Of a DNA stretch of 64,000 bases, positions 40,128 through 51,754 are shown piece after piece. The position numbers and the translations under genes are program-made. Source of the DNA: Mercurialis annua (Eukaryota > Streptophyta > Magnoliopsida > Malpighiales > Euphorbiaceae); NCBI RefSeq assembly GCF_937616625.2, contig NC_065570.1, positions 2,862,001-2,926,000 on the forward strand, read 5' to 3'. Numbering within the stretch: the first letter of the stretch is position 1; each line of letters begins with the position of its first letter. The notes under the pieces were generated by a model. The model did not search any database. It saw only the letters and a program-made list of their open reading frames with translations, and was not told the origin of the DNA.

Positions 40128-41283
40128 TTTCTGAAGAAGAAGATGAAAATAAGAGATTACTAGAAAAGTTGGTTTGGTGTACTTTCATGCAAACTTATAA
40201 CTTGTTGATCTCTCTTATATATAGCACTAAGGATGAACATATTTTAATCAAATCGAACCGGATTAATCGATCAATTTTTGGTTAATTTGGTTTAATATTA
40301 TCGGTTAATTTTATAATTTGGTCGGTTCGGTTTGATTTACAAAAAAATTAGTTTGCTTATAGTTAAGGAGCTCCAAATTTGGTTAACCGTATTAATCAAA
40401 TTAACTGATTTTTTTTAATTTTTATCAGTTTAACCAAATTATTCGGTCAATTTGGTTTTGAATTTTTTAAAATTTGATAATTCGGTTAATTGTGTTAATT
40501 CCATCAGTTCGATTTAAATTTTATTAATTTGATAATATAGTTAATTCGGTTATGATTAATTCGGCTGGTTCGATTAAAGAGTTAAAATAACTCAATTAAT
40601 TTGGTAAAAATAATTCAGTTATTTTTAACCAAAACAACCGAAGGCTCACATCTAATAGCGTTATTATGAGAGTTTGCAAAAATCGAACCAAACTGAAAAA
40701 ATCAAAATGAACTAGTTCATTCGATAAGATTAGGTTTGATATTACCAAAAAATAATTTCTCAGTTCAATTCGGTTCTAAATGTAAAAAATAGTTAAATTT
40801 TAATATAAATTGAACCAAAATAACTTAAATGAACCAAAAAACCAATTAAACCAATTGATTTGATTTGATTTAACATAATATAATTACTTGCATTTTTATT
40901 CAGTTTGTTTAAAAAAAATAAAAAATTACTTCGATTTAATTTAATTTAAAGTGTAGTTTGATTTATGCACACCTTCTTGCTATTGAAAATTAAGCACCGT
41001 ACAGTACGAGTTATACGTAAAACATGTGTTGAGTTGAACAGAATCTTCGAATAAGTAATAGCCATAAATACAATAAGAAAAAAGAAACGAGCTTTTCAAT
41101 AATAGAAGTATTAATTGGATAACATGAAACAAGCAGGTTCTCAAAGAAAAAAAAAGTCAAATAACTTGCCTTATTGAGTAATTTACATGTTTTTATAATT
41201 TAAATTATTTTTTTTATTTTTTTATAATACTATTTCAATTTCATTTTTGCGCTGCGAAAAAATCGATTTAATTTTGCTCATGA
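40128..41283. other. 5' flank of terpene synthase copy A, filled with degenerate repeats
   Basis: About 40250-40990 is dense in GGTTAATTTGGTT / AACCGAATTAA-type motifs in both orientations, typical of an old hAT-like dispersed repeat. A TATATATAGC sequence at about 40215-40225 (TATATA on either strand) could serve the copy A promoter. No gene is seen. Confidence 0.45.
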
Positions 41284-42615
41284 CACTACTAGTTGCGATC
41301 TGTGACAAATTTAGCGACGGAAATAAATTTGCCAAATCCGTTGTAAAAGAGTCTCCAAAAGAAATTCAAATGGATGGGCCATTAAGCGACGGAATTAGTA
41401 TGTCGTTAAATGGCCCTCTTCTGTCTCGGAAGAAGGTTGTTTAGCGACAGACCTCATCCGTCGCCAATTTGACCATTTTTCGGCAGAATTTTGCCGTTTT
41501 CCGTTTTTCCCTGTCGTTTCAAACTTGCTAAATACAATAATTAAAATTTATTTATAGATCACAACCAATTGAAAATGAACAATTAAAATATATATAAATA
41601 AAATATCAAATTATACATATAACGTCGTCTAAAAGAAAAAAAGAAACATAATTTGTTCGTAAACTAATCAAACACGACACTACGAATCTGTAGTGTCGTC
41701 ACCGTCTGGCGGGGGAGCGGGGGAGGGGACTGTGGCCGATACTTTGAAGGAAGATTAGACATCATCCTTGCAATCTCCTCACGGATAAGCTGTGCCATGT
41801 TCGCTTGCTGCTGACGCTGTTGCTCCGCAAACCGCTCCTCCACTTGCTGCAGGCCCTCCTGGATGCCGACCTGCACATGGCGCTCGACCTCCTCATCCGC
41901 CTGCTCTGATGTCCTAGAAGAGCTGCCTCGCTACGCCCTGCTACTCGGGGATGTATACATGCTGCTCGCCGAACCCAGGCCGTACACCCGGTGCTTCTTG
42001 TTGACGCCCTCGATATCCAGAAACACCTAGGTCTCTTCCACATCCACTGGACTCGTGGAGCTACCCTCTCCGATCGGCAACTGTTTCGTGGCTGCAAGTC
42101 TCTGAGCGATGGCTTCTTACAAAACAGTTAAAAAACATATCATCCTATAATATATTCTAATTTCTAACAAAATTTCGGCAGCATTTTCTTTATATTATGA
42201 GCATCACCCATTTTTCAAGGAAGTCCTGCAAGCAAATTACAATATATAACTCAACCAATAAAATATTTTCAATCTAATTACACAAACGTCGAGTCTACAC
42301 AACCTATACAAATTAACACTTATAAGCCTAATATACATCCTATAATATATTCAACACTTAGCCTATACAAAACTTATAGAATTTCAGGTTTATAAGGACT
42401 TACAATCATGTCCTGAGCCCGTTTGTCGACCGAATTCTTCTCAGGCCTTCGTGGAGTGAAGGCGACTGTACAGGTCTGTCGCACTCGGCTTCCGGCCGAG
42501 CTCCTTAGTCTATAAAAAAGAAAATACAATTTAATTTGTATGAAAATAAAGCAAATACGTAATTTAAGTAATTTAATTACTGAATCTAGAAACAAACCAT
42601 CACATCCATATGCTT

Positions 42616-44215
42616 GGATATTAAACTCCCTGGATCACTATAGTTATCGCTAATTACAGAAAGGTCACTGAACTCAATTTTATTACAAAAGTGTCACTAA
42701 ACTAACCATTTTGTTACAACGGGAAGTCACCCGCATGAAACTCAGCGTTTTTGATGACATGTCTTGCCGGATTTGTCCAACAAAGCATTTTCCTCCCACA
42801 TTATTCATGTCTCATTTGCCACGTCAGACGATATTTAATTAATAAAAGATTAAAATCATATTTATTCATAAATAAAAAATCAGGGACCTAACTTCATCTT
42901 ATCCAAAATTCTTAAACATAATTAACCTTAAATATAATTCACCCTAATTTATCTCATTTTCTTCATTTTTCCTTCACCGTCAGCTTCTTCTCCTCCTCCA
43001 TTCACCATCACTGCCTGCCATCACCTAATGCGTAGCAGGTCCATTCTTCTTCATTCGTTCACTAATTTGGGTTTTTCTGAACCTCACTATAAACACCAGT
43101 CTTATCTTCACATTAACAAAACTCTTCAATGGTTGAAACAACAAAATCCCTCATTAAGAAAAATCATTCTGAACATTACCCAAAAGCACTTACATTACAA
43201 GAAACTTCATTTCTGTGAGGCATTTTATCAAACACATGACGTGCTTCACTAATCAATCCATTACTACAATACCCACTAACAAGATCAGTCCAACAAACCA
43301 CATTTGCCTCCCTAATATCATCAAAAACTTGTCCAGCAAAATCATCTTACTAAATTTAAAGTCCGTTTTAATAACAAGACTAACAACATAAACTTCATAT
43401 TTGAACCCGGATTTCAACAGAAACAAGAACAACACTTAACCAAACTAGTAAAAGTGTGGCTATTTGGTTCAATTATCAAACTACTCATGTGTGCAAAAAG
43501 TGAGATACTTTTTTTAGATAAGGAATTTTTAAAGAAACCCAAAATCATAGAATTGAAATCCAATGCATTGGGTGATGAAATTTGATTAAATACAGTGTGC
43601 ATAGTTTATGTCTGAGACGAACCCAAAATCATAGAATTGAAATCAAATGCATGAGTTCATCTCATAATAGATCTCTGAGACGAACCCATCTGGGTACGTC
43701 TCAGAAGAGGAAGACGAGCTTCGTCTTTCTCCTTTGAGACGAACCCAGATGGATTCATCTCAGAAGAACGTGTTTCCGGATATTCAGAAGATGATGAAGG
43801 GTACGGCGAGTTCAGAATAAGGTGAAGGTTTTGGTGAGTTAAGAATATGGTGATAGGTGCGGCGGGAAGGAAAGTAGAAGTGGTTGCCGGCAACTGAAAT
43901 GATTCTTTTAGGGTTTTGGTTGATTTCTTTTAGGTGGAGGGGAAGAAGATGGAAAATGTAAAGAGTCCAAAAAGATCCCTAAATTTTTCTTAAACTAATA
44001 TTTAATTAGAGATATTAATTTATTGACGTGGTAAATAAGACATGGATGACGTGGACAAATCCGGTAAGACATGTCATCAAAAACGGCAATTTTTATGCGG
44101 GTGACATCCCGTTGTAATAAAATGGTTAGCTTAGTGACACTTTTATAATAAAATTGAGTTTAGTGACCTTTCTGTAATTAGCGATAACTATAGTGATCCA
44201 GAGAGTTTAATATCC
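42616..44215. mobile_element. Pack-MULE: non-autonomous Mutator-like element carrying PPR gene sequence
   Basis: Exactly 1600 bp. The terminal inverted repeats of about 200 bp start GGATATTAAACTC, with internal CACTATAGTTATCGC and CGGATTTGTCCA conserved in both arms. The flanking perfect direct repeat CCATATGCTT lies at 42606-42615 and 44216-44225. The interior contains minus-strand PPR-like coding sequence (43190-43602). It is inserted in the CACTA transposase-like ORF. Confidence 0.9.
43190..43602 (-). pseudogene. Captured pentatricopeptide-repeat (PPR) gene fragment
   Basis: One frame reads HTVFNQISSPNALDFNSMIL, then SKKSISLFAHM, then EPNSHTFTSLVKCC, which is a clear PPR helix pair. After frameshifts it continues with KSGFKYEVYVVSLV, VFDDIREANVVCWTDLVSGY and EARHVFDKMPHRNEVSCN. 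These are P/L/S-class PPR motifs. There is no start codon or full-length frame, so it is a gene fragment inside the MULE. Confidence 0.8.
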
Positions 44216-44499
44216 CCATATGCTTTATAGCGGAGCGAGATCTCCCAGTATGGCGGACAGGTCCACTGTCGGCCCCGCTGGCTCGCTCATCCGGTTTGCT
44301 CGGGCTGCCATTGACTTCTTCTTCTCTGCCTATGTGGCCCAGAAGGCGTTCCATGCCTCCCAAATCTCCTGGCTCACAAATATATGCTTGGCGTTTGCTT
44401 TTCTCATCTTGTGAACGTTGTCTTTGTAGCGGGTGGATGCGTGGTTCATGAAGACCTGTAATTGTTCTGTTGTTACATATAATTGTTCTATTATTCATA

Positions 44500-44890
44500 T
44501 AATTATTCTTTTGTTCATTCTATTGTTTTGATGCTATTGATTTCGTACACAACAAATTGATTTATGTTCTTATGGTATTTTTGTGGTGTTTTTGCTATAA
44601 ATTCCATAAACAACAAATTGATTTATGTTTTATGGTGTTTTTACTATTAATTTCGTACATAATAAAATGATTTATGTTTTTATGATATTTTATGATGTTT
44701 TTGTAATAAAAAAACCCATACAAATATTCCATAAAAACACTATAAAAACACCATAGGTAAAACACCATAAAAATCATAAAAACACTATAAAAATACCACC
44801 AAAAAATATAAAAAAAATAAAAAAAATTATAAAAAAAGAAATAAAACATTAAAACAGTAAAAAATGTATATTTGAAATCAGAACTTTAAA
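44500..44890. repeat. AT-rich degenerate tandem repeat
   Basis: ACAACAAATTGATTTATGTT with a TATGGTGTTTTT-type continuation recurs about three times. It is followed by an inverted AAACACCATAAAAA-rich part, so the region can fold back. It lies at the right side of the CACTA remnant. Confidence 0.6.
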
Positions 44891-45090
44891 TCACATACCT
44901 CAGATAAATAAAAAAGAATATGGCATATAATAAGTTGAAAAAAATACTGAGATAATTATATTTACAAAAAATACTCTGAACACTTTCTTATAATAAATAC
45001 TATACTAACACTACGACATTGTTCGGTCGCTTTGGTATATATATTACACTGCAAGAGCAGCAATTACGAATTGGGATTTAAACAATTTAG

Positions 45091-45904
45091 GAACGAAGGA
45101 TCACTTTACCCCAACTTGGCACAAAGTACTAAAAACGTCCAAATTGGCAAAATCAGATCACTTTTACCCCGAACTTGTCAAAACCGGCTCAAAAATCCCC
45201 TATGCTGATGTGCCGCCTTAATTGGAGAGTGAGTTTTATAAATACCATAATTTACTCTAACTAATTATAATTAAACTCTAATTAACTATATTAAAACTCT
45301 AATTAATTTAGGAGCCTTTTTGCACTTTTTCAAAAAAATCAATTTTTTTTGCTTTCCGACAAGGAGGAGGCTCCTCCTCGCCGGAAACCTCTATCTGTTC
45401 TTGATTCTAGAACATATCGTGGGATCTGTTCTTGAGACAGGTCGTGAGATCTGTTCTTCTCAAGAACAAATCGTGAGCTGCTGCTCCTACCGGACCAGCA
45501 GCTCCTTCTCAGGCAAGGAGGAGTTCGACCTCGCCTGAAAACGAATTTTTTTTAAAAAAAAAATATTTTTTTTTGTTAAAAATAAAAAATATGAGGGTTG
45601 ATTTTATGTATAAAATTTTAAAATTAAGAGAACTAAAGTGTGTTTTTTTTAATTATTAGGTATTCATTCAAAATTTTTAATAAAAATTTGGACCATTTTA
45701 AACTTTTTATTATAAAAAGACCACCCTAGAAAATAAAACCACTATCAAAACCGGAGAGTGTACCTCACTCTCTTAAAGTGAGAGTGGGGAGGGGGGATTT
45801 TGTACCAAATTTGACAAATTCAGGGTAAAAGTTATCCTGTTTTGCTAGTTGGGACGTTTTTGATTCTTTGTGCCAAGTTCGGGGGGTAAAGTGATCCTTT
45901 GTTC
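45091..45904. mobile_element. TIR element with internal hairpins (element 3)
   Basis: 814 bp. The left arm GAACGAAGGATCACTTTACC matches the complement of the right end, GGTAAAGTGATCCTTTGTTC, and the inverted repeat extends about 100 bp (CTTGGCACAAAG, AACGTCC, TTTTACCC). Only ATTTAG is shared at the borders. The central GC-richer part (45390-45540) has GATCTGTTCTTC/GAAGAACA-like and GAGCTGCTG/CAGCAGCTC hairpins related to those of element 1. Confidence 0.75.
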
Positions 45905-45989
45905 ATTTAGATTCAAAGTACATGTTCAACCATACTATATAAAAATAAAACATGTTCATGTTAGAATAGGATTTGGCATCTTCATATTC

Positions 45990-47560
45990 CTCTACATATC
46001 AAGAACTTCCTTTGTTCCGGATTTCTTCCGACTGTGTTAGGAGTAAAATTACTCCTTTTATACGAGTCTATTTGCATCGCTTTATAGCTTCTATCGTGCA
46101 TATTTGTCACTTTAGATACCTTATTTTGTGTGCAAGCGTTTCAGGTACAAAAGAGCGGATGCAGAGCTAAATTGGACCAAAAGTGCAAGGAATTGATGAA
46201 TTCAAGAAGTGGATAAAGACTTAGATGAAAAACTGAAGTGAAACATAAAATTTACTCATGTCTTGATCGAGACATAAAGAAGAAATGTGGCAGAGGTTTT
46301 TGAAGGGCTATTGTTATTTCGAGAAGCACCTTTCTCGTTCAAGAAGTGCAAAAATTTCAAAGGTCTCGATCGAGAACCTCATATCTCGATCGAGACATGA
46401 CTTATTTGTAATGCTGAAAGCGACATTTTGAAGCATTAAAGACCGAGGGACCACTTCTTCTTTTTGGGCCAACCTTTGACTTGTACTAGGAGGGTCATTT
46501 CCTATTTTATAAGCCATATAAGACACCTTATCTCAAAATTAGGTAGACACTACTCTTAGCATATTACTACCAACTTTTGTATTGCTTGGTTAGTAAGAGA
46601 ATATTTTTAGTGCTTTGAGCCATCTTCTTTAATGAATTTCCAGCACTTTACAGTTTCACCATTATTGAGATCTTTGAAACTTTTCTTAAGTATTTGAACA
46701 AGTTTTATGTTATTGAACGCAAGCTTTGTTATTGGGATTAATCTTCTTAGTAAGTATTTTTTTACTTATAATTAGTTATTTTTAATGCTTTTTAGTTTAA
46801 TATTTAATATGTGTAGCTAAGCCCCCAAGTTGGGGGTTGGTATGAAATCTTAGTAATTGTATGATTGGTTGGTTCTAGTTGATTGAGAAGCATGTTTTAA
46901 TCCTTGTGCTTAGTGTTTGTTTGGAATTAGCTATCCTAAGCATGTTTAGGTTTTGATTAACTCATTGAGAGATGGTTAATTAGAATGACTAATAGGATTA
47001 GAAGTTTAGATTAGGGCACCGCGAGAGGGGGTTGGGATATAGGTGGCCATTGAGTTGGATGATTAACTGTTGATTGATTGATTGTGTTTAGTGTCACGAG
47101 AGTGAATTATACATCGATTAGTTGGTTAATTAGCGGTTTGCTATTCTTTGAGACTCGAGAGAGCGAGAACGGCGCTTTAGGCTCGACTGGCCCCTTGTAG
47201 TTTATAGACTTGTCCACATCATGAATGCATGAACTAGGAATAATTACTGACCCCTAGATGTTTCTTTTATTGATTAATTTCGCAGTTTTTAAGTTTGTGT
47301 TTGATTGAGATTGTGTTGATTAGTAAAGTGACTTTGTTTAATTAAATTGCAATTGGTAGTAGCGTGATTGTTTTTCGAATCAAATCATTTTCCGTGCTAA
47401 AAGAATTGAGTTTTTAAGTTGTTTTCATTCTCATCGAATCTCTCATCCTTGTGGTACGACATCCCGGACTATTGTCACTCTATTACTTCTGATGACTCGT
47501 ATACTTGCGGTTTTTATCAACAGACTGCTGAGGCTCTTGCGCGTAAGCGAGTCTTCATTA
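45990..47560 (+). mobile_element. Probable degenerate gypsy-type LTR/leader fragment
   Basis: A long non-coding tract resembling plant Ty3/gypsy (Athila/Tat-like) LTR and leader sequence, with TTAGGAGTAAAATTACTCC near the start. Near the end is CCTTGTGGTACGACATCCCGGACT, the recurrent pre-internal signature. No gag or pol and no paired LTR is seen. Boundaries are approximate. Confidence 0.4.
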
Positions 47561-47639
47561 ATGCCCAGGTCTTTTTATCAACAGACTGTATATTTTTCGT
47601 TACTGCCCCTTCGCGTTAAATTGTTGGAGCTTTGCTAGA

Positions 47640-48440
47640 TGCTAGTGATTAATGCCCAAGTCTCGTTTGTCGTGGAGTGGTGTAGGAATGGTTGATCAAT
47701 CTTCTGATGAAGCTTGTCTGTCGGCTTCTATATATTGGAAAATTTGGTGTAACAGAAAAAACAAGGTCTGGTCGCAGAAAGCAGGTCTTCCTGCAGGTGT
47801 TATCTGTGTTGGTGAACAGCAGTTGACTGCATGGAAGATTGCGCACCACGACAATATTGATCTTCAGTTAGGCTCAGGAAGATGGAGTATGTAGATGGCG
47901 ACCTCCTGATGTGGGGTGGATGAAGTGTAATGTGGACGCTGCGTTACTTAGGGAAGACATCGGCATTGGTTGTGTTGTTCTTAATCATGAGGGTTCTGTC
48001 ATTCAGGCGAAGAATATGGTTGTTCGATTTTCTTTCTCCCCTAGAAACACTGAGGCTATTGATATCCAAGAAATGTTGTCTTGGTTAAAGGAGTGGCCTA
48101 AACAAGTTGTAGAGTCAGATGCTATGGAGGTGGTTTTTGACATCAGGAATCCGCTTAGAGAGAGTTCAGATGTTTTCAGTTATGATTGTGCTAAATTGGC
48201 GAGACAGTTTCTTAATTTAAAGTTTTGTTTTGTTAGGCGAGCTGCTAATCGAGTCGCACATATTATGGTACAAAATGCTAGGTACTCTTTAGCTCATCAG
48301 GATTGGTTTTCGAACTTTTCTAAATTCCTTTCATCTGTAATTGTTTTTGATTTGTTGGAATAACGTTTATCTTTGACCCTAAAATGCTGTGGAGGTGGTT
48401 TTGAAAACTCTAACTTACATATTTTTCTATGTTCACATTA
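47640..48440 (+). pseudogene. 5'-truncated LINE ORF2 remnant (RNase H-like C terminus)
   Basis: 47652-47894 encodes IYWKIWCNRKNKVW, typical of the zone between zf-RVT and RNase H in plant LINEs. After a stop and frameshift, 47911-48363 encodes the RVT_3 RNase H-like domain (GWMKCNVDAALL, NTEAIDIQEMLSWL, VESDAMEVV, RRAANRVAH). Everything upstream is missing. It belongs to a different family from the intact LINE at 23.5-29.9 kb. Confidence 0.75.
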
Positions 48441-48714
48441 TTAGGGCATCTCCAATAGTTGGAGCTAAAATGTGTGAATTTCACACTAAAATTCCACTGC
48501 TACAGTGTTTGATCTCCAATAGTTAATTTTATTTTTTTACACCAAAAAAATATTTTCAGCATATTTCTATCCAATAAATTATTTAAACATTTTACACTTA
48601 CACCCATAAATTATTCAATACTTACAAAACATATCTATATATTTATATATAATAAAAAATATTTTCAATTTTAATAATATATTTTTTAAATATGTCCATA
48701 TACTTTTAAATATA

Positions 48715-48745
<31 letters not shown>

Positions 48746-48938
48746 TATTTATTTATTAAATAATGAAAAATATTAATATATATTGTGTTTGTAAATTATT
48801 GAATTAATTAATAAAATCCATTTTATTTAATATTACATATTCAAATTTTTGATTAAATTGAACATGTTTATTCGGAATATATGGTAACAAAAACTAACAA
48901 ATATTTAATAATGAAATTTATAATAAAGATACACTATA

Positions 48939-49380
48939 AGAGCATCCCCAATGGACTCTCTAAAATTGTCAAACTCTTTAAATTAAAGAGTTTGACAATA
49001 AATTAAGAGTCCAATGGACTCTCTATTCTTTATATTTAGAGTAGAGAGTGAAAATGGCTCTCCACATATAGAGAGCCATTTTCACTCTCTACTTCATTTT
49101 TCAAATAGTAAAATTTTAAATTTTAAAAATAAGGTGGTTATTTTTACTTTTAAATATTAGAGCATTCCCAATGGACTCTTTAAAATTGTCAAACTCTTTA
49201 AATTAAAGAGTTTGACAATAAATTAGGAGTCCAATGGACTCTCTATTCTTTATATTTAGAGTAGAGAGTGAAAATGGCTCTTCACATATAGAGAGCCATT
49301 TTCATTCTCTACTTCATTTTTCAAATAGTAAAATTTTAAATTTTAAAAAATAAGGTGGTTATTTTTACTTTTAAATATTA
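48939..49380. repeat. 220-bp tandem duplication inside the MITE
   Basis: Copies at 48939-49158 and 49159-49380 differ at only a few bases (for example AGAGCATCCCC versus AGAGCATTCCC). Each unit includes a GTCAAACTC hairpin and a GAGAGTGAAAATGGCTCT hairpin. Confidence 0.9.
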
Positions 49381-49710
49381 TATTTTTACTTTTAGTAAAA
49401 AAACTGAATAAAAAATTAAATAAAAAATTATTTTATTAATATTTAATATTTTATTAATATTTAATATTTTATTAATATTTTTTATGAAAACAAAATAAAA
49501 TAAAATTTAAAATTAGAGAGGCAATTAATTTAATAATATTATTATTTAATACTTTTATTTTATTATTAATTATTAAAATTATATACAATAAAAAACTGAT
49601 ATTAAAAAGTCCATTGGAGTAAAATTTTAAATATCACTCTTTATCTTTAAGATGCTCTTTATTTTACAAAAGATACTCTTTATTTTAAAGAATACCATTG
49701 GGGATGCTCT
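48939..49710. mobile_element. MITE with AGAGCATCCCCAATGG ends
   Basis: 772 bp with ends AGAGCATCCCCAATGG and CCATTGGGGATGCTCT. The first 440 bp are two direct copies of a 220-bp unit. The arms contain perfect inverted repeats such as GTCAAACTCTTTA / TAAAGAGTTTGAC. Confidence 0.75.
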
Positions 49711-49836
49711 AATAGAGTACTCTATTTTATCTCCAATAATACTCTATTTTAAGGTTCACTATAATAAGGTGACTCCATATATAGAGTAAAAAAATAAAAT
49801 ACACTATAATAGAGTTGGATATAGAGTAATATTGGA

Positions 49837-49889
49837 AGCTCCTATAGTGTGACGGGCAGTGTGTACAAGGCCCGGGAACAAATTCACCG
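49837..49889 (-). other. Plastid 16S rRNA-like fragment (tiny NUPT)
   Basis: AGCTCCTATAGTGTGACGGG, then GTGTGTACAAGGCCCGGGAA, then ATTCACCG: about 53 bp matching the reverse complement of the 3' region of plastid rrn16. The stretch includes the universal TGTACACACCGCCCGTCA site. From memory of plastid 16S it differs at two or three positions, all G-to-A or C-to-T. No flanking plastid sequence is present. Confidence 0.8.
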
Positions 49890-50105
49890 AGAGAATTTGC
49901 ACACTAAATTGATAATTTGGTGTGCTATTGAAGATGGCCTTAGGTGTTTATTTTTATATTACTTCATCCATCTCATTAAAAAATTAAAATTAATTTGGAG
50001 ACGATTTTCTAATAATTTATAGCTAATTTCTATAATATTTTTTAAGTTTGTGAAAATAAATTATTATCAAGTCCGTATATTAATATCCATACAATAAAAT
50101 TACTA

Positions 50106-50474
50106 CTCCCTCCGTCACATTCTAATTAAACATATATTTTATTTTGAACGTCTCATTGTAATTGACAATCTCTATTTACAGAATACTTTTTACACTATAT
50201 TTTTTACACCCTCTTTAATTAATGCATTTAGAGAGCATATTTTTGAAAAGTTAGTGATGCATTTAATGAAATGTGAGGATATAAAAGTAAAGTTACTAAT
50301 TTTTTTTAAATAATGTGCAATTGGTACCAACGAGCTATAACTCAAATGATATAAGCGTTTGGACAGCAAACTGTTAAAGTCGTGAGTTTAATTTTTTACA
50401 CAAACGCTCTCCCTTTACAATTATCAAAGAAATATGCAATTGGAATTTTCTCAATTAAAATGGAATGGAGGGAG
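50106..50474. mobile_element. Stowaway-type MITE with an internal insertion
   Basis: Starts CTCCCTCCGTCACATT after TA and ends AATGGAATGGAGGGAG before TA, the classic Stowaway ends and TA duplication. A SINE-like stretch (50325-50405) lies inside. Confidence 0.8.
50325..50405 (+). mobile_element. tRNA-derived SINE-like sequence
   Basis: ACGAGCTATAACTCAAATGATATAAGC resembles an A-box region. AAAGTCGTGAGTTTAATTTT resembles a decayed B box (GTGGGTTCAATTCC). It is short, degenerate and nested in the Stowaway MITE. Confidence 0.4.
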
Positions 50475-51044
50475 TATAAACTAATAATGTTATCTTTAAT
50501 TAACATTAAATATAATAATTGTGATGGTATTGTTATTGTCACGAACTTAAAGTCTTCAATAAATATATGTCGTTATAATTATAACAAAATTGTTGTAGCG
50601 TACCTGCAAACTTAATTTGCGATGGTGACCTACATATATCTCTGTGTCCATTAATATTGCACATGCATAATTAGTAATCAAATCAAAACAAAAAATATAT
50701 GAATCATCAAATTATGATAACAGGGTATGTTAATAATTCCATGATCAAATCATAATAACAAGATTTGACATAATATTTTATTTTCCTTTTTAAGAAAAAG
50801 GATGTGCATATATTTATAGGTACACTATAATCTTTTTATGTCAGTTATCAAGAATTATTTTACGTCAGTGGTTTACGGATTTAAATTGCAATGGTGACTC
50901 CACGGCCAGGGCAGTCTACGAACTTAAATTCATCGGTAGATGTATCTTGTTACTATAATAAAATTGATATAGCGTACCTACGATTTTTTAACACAAATAA
51001 AATATATATTAGAATAGATCAAAATACATAGTTTAGGAATACAT

Positions 51045-51330
51045 AGGGGTGTAAATGAACCGAGTTGCTCGACTTGATAAGAGTTCGGTTCACGTTCGTT
51101 CATATTTTAAACAAATCGAATTTGAGTTTGATTTTATGTTCTTTAATTTAAACGAGCCGACCATAAACATAGTGATCTTCGGCTCGTTTAGATTCACGAA
51201 CAACTTAATTAGTAGTTCGTTAACAAATTTGTGAACAAACTCGAATAAGAGTTCGTGAACGAGTTCGAATAAGAGATTGTGAACAATCTCGTTTAAAAAC
51301 TCGATTAGGTGTTCGCAAACTCACTCATAT
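51045..51330. repeat. Degenerate dispersed repeat with GAACCGAG / AAACTCG motifs
   Basis: GGGGTGTAAATGAACCGAG, followed by many AGTTCGTGAAC and GAACAA motifs. This is a common hAT-like plant repeat type. No clear right end is seen. Confidence 0.45.
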
Positions 51331-51754
51331 TTAAATTAATTTATATAAATATTTTATATAATTCTAAAATTACATAGGATTAATAAAACTACAGTTTTTA
51401 TAGGTTTAAAGAAACTAACATAGTTTTGTGATTGCGAATTTTATTTGTAATAACCCGCAATTTTAAATAAATAGAATATGTTACGAGGTCTAACTTGGAT
51501 AATTAAAAATATAAAAACAATGTTTTGAGGTTCGAATATTAAGGAAATATTCATAAAAGACCTATTTTAATTATCAAGAGATAAAAGTTTTAGTCATTAA
51601 AAGTGGGTTAATCGGGACTAAGGAAAAATTTATAAATTAAATTAAAATAAAAAAATTTATAAGTCCCGAGCAAATTTTTTAAAATTAATATTCGCGATAT
51701 AATTTTAAGAAGTTATTGTTAAAATTTCATAAAATTTAGACATAATTTAAATAA

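Larger units (their letters stand above)
41690..44440 (-). pseudogene. Broken Transposase_24 (Ptta/En/Spm)-type ORF of the CACTA element
   Basis: Read on the minus strand in several frames. About 44440-44216 gives a piece with GADSGPVRHTGRSRSAIKH. About 42520-42405 gives GRKPSATDLYSRLH... and VDKRAQDM. About 42110-41690 gives KHRVYGLGSASSMYTS, then a Gln-rich coiled stretch (EGLQQVEERFAEQQRQQQ). The order matches the Transposase_24 family. Frameshifts, a stop and the Pack-MULE insertion disable it. Confidence 0.65.
41284..44900 (-). mobile_element. CACTA (En/Spm) transposon remnant
   Basis: The left end begins CACTACTAG, followed by subterminal repeats of AGCGACGGA (41284-41560). Downstream on the minus strand are broken pieces of a Transposase_24 (Ptta/En/Spm)-type ORF. 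A Pack-MULE interrupts it at 42616-44215. I could not find the matching right terminus, so the right boundary is approximate. Confidence 0.65.
48445..49941. mobile_element. Composite MITE with nested insertions (outer element)
   Basis: The left end GGGCATCTCCAATAG and right end CTATTGAAGATGGCC are inverted repeats. GTGTGAATTTCACAC-like and GTGTGC motifs lie just inside. It contains the MITE 48939-49710, segments with CTCTATTTT repeats, and a plastid-like fragment at 49837-49889. Boundaries are approximate. Confidence 0.6.

Noticed and set aside
44220..44414. Plus-strand ORF of 64 aa at the CACTA remnant
   Set aside because: It is the antisense of the Transposase_24-like piece.
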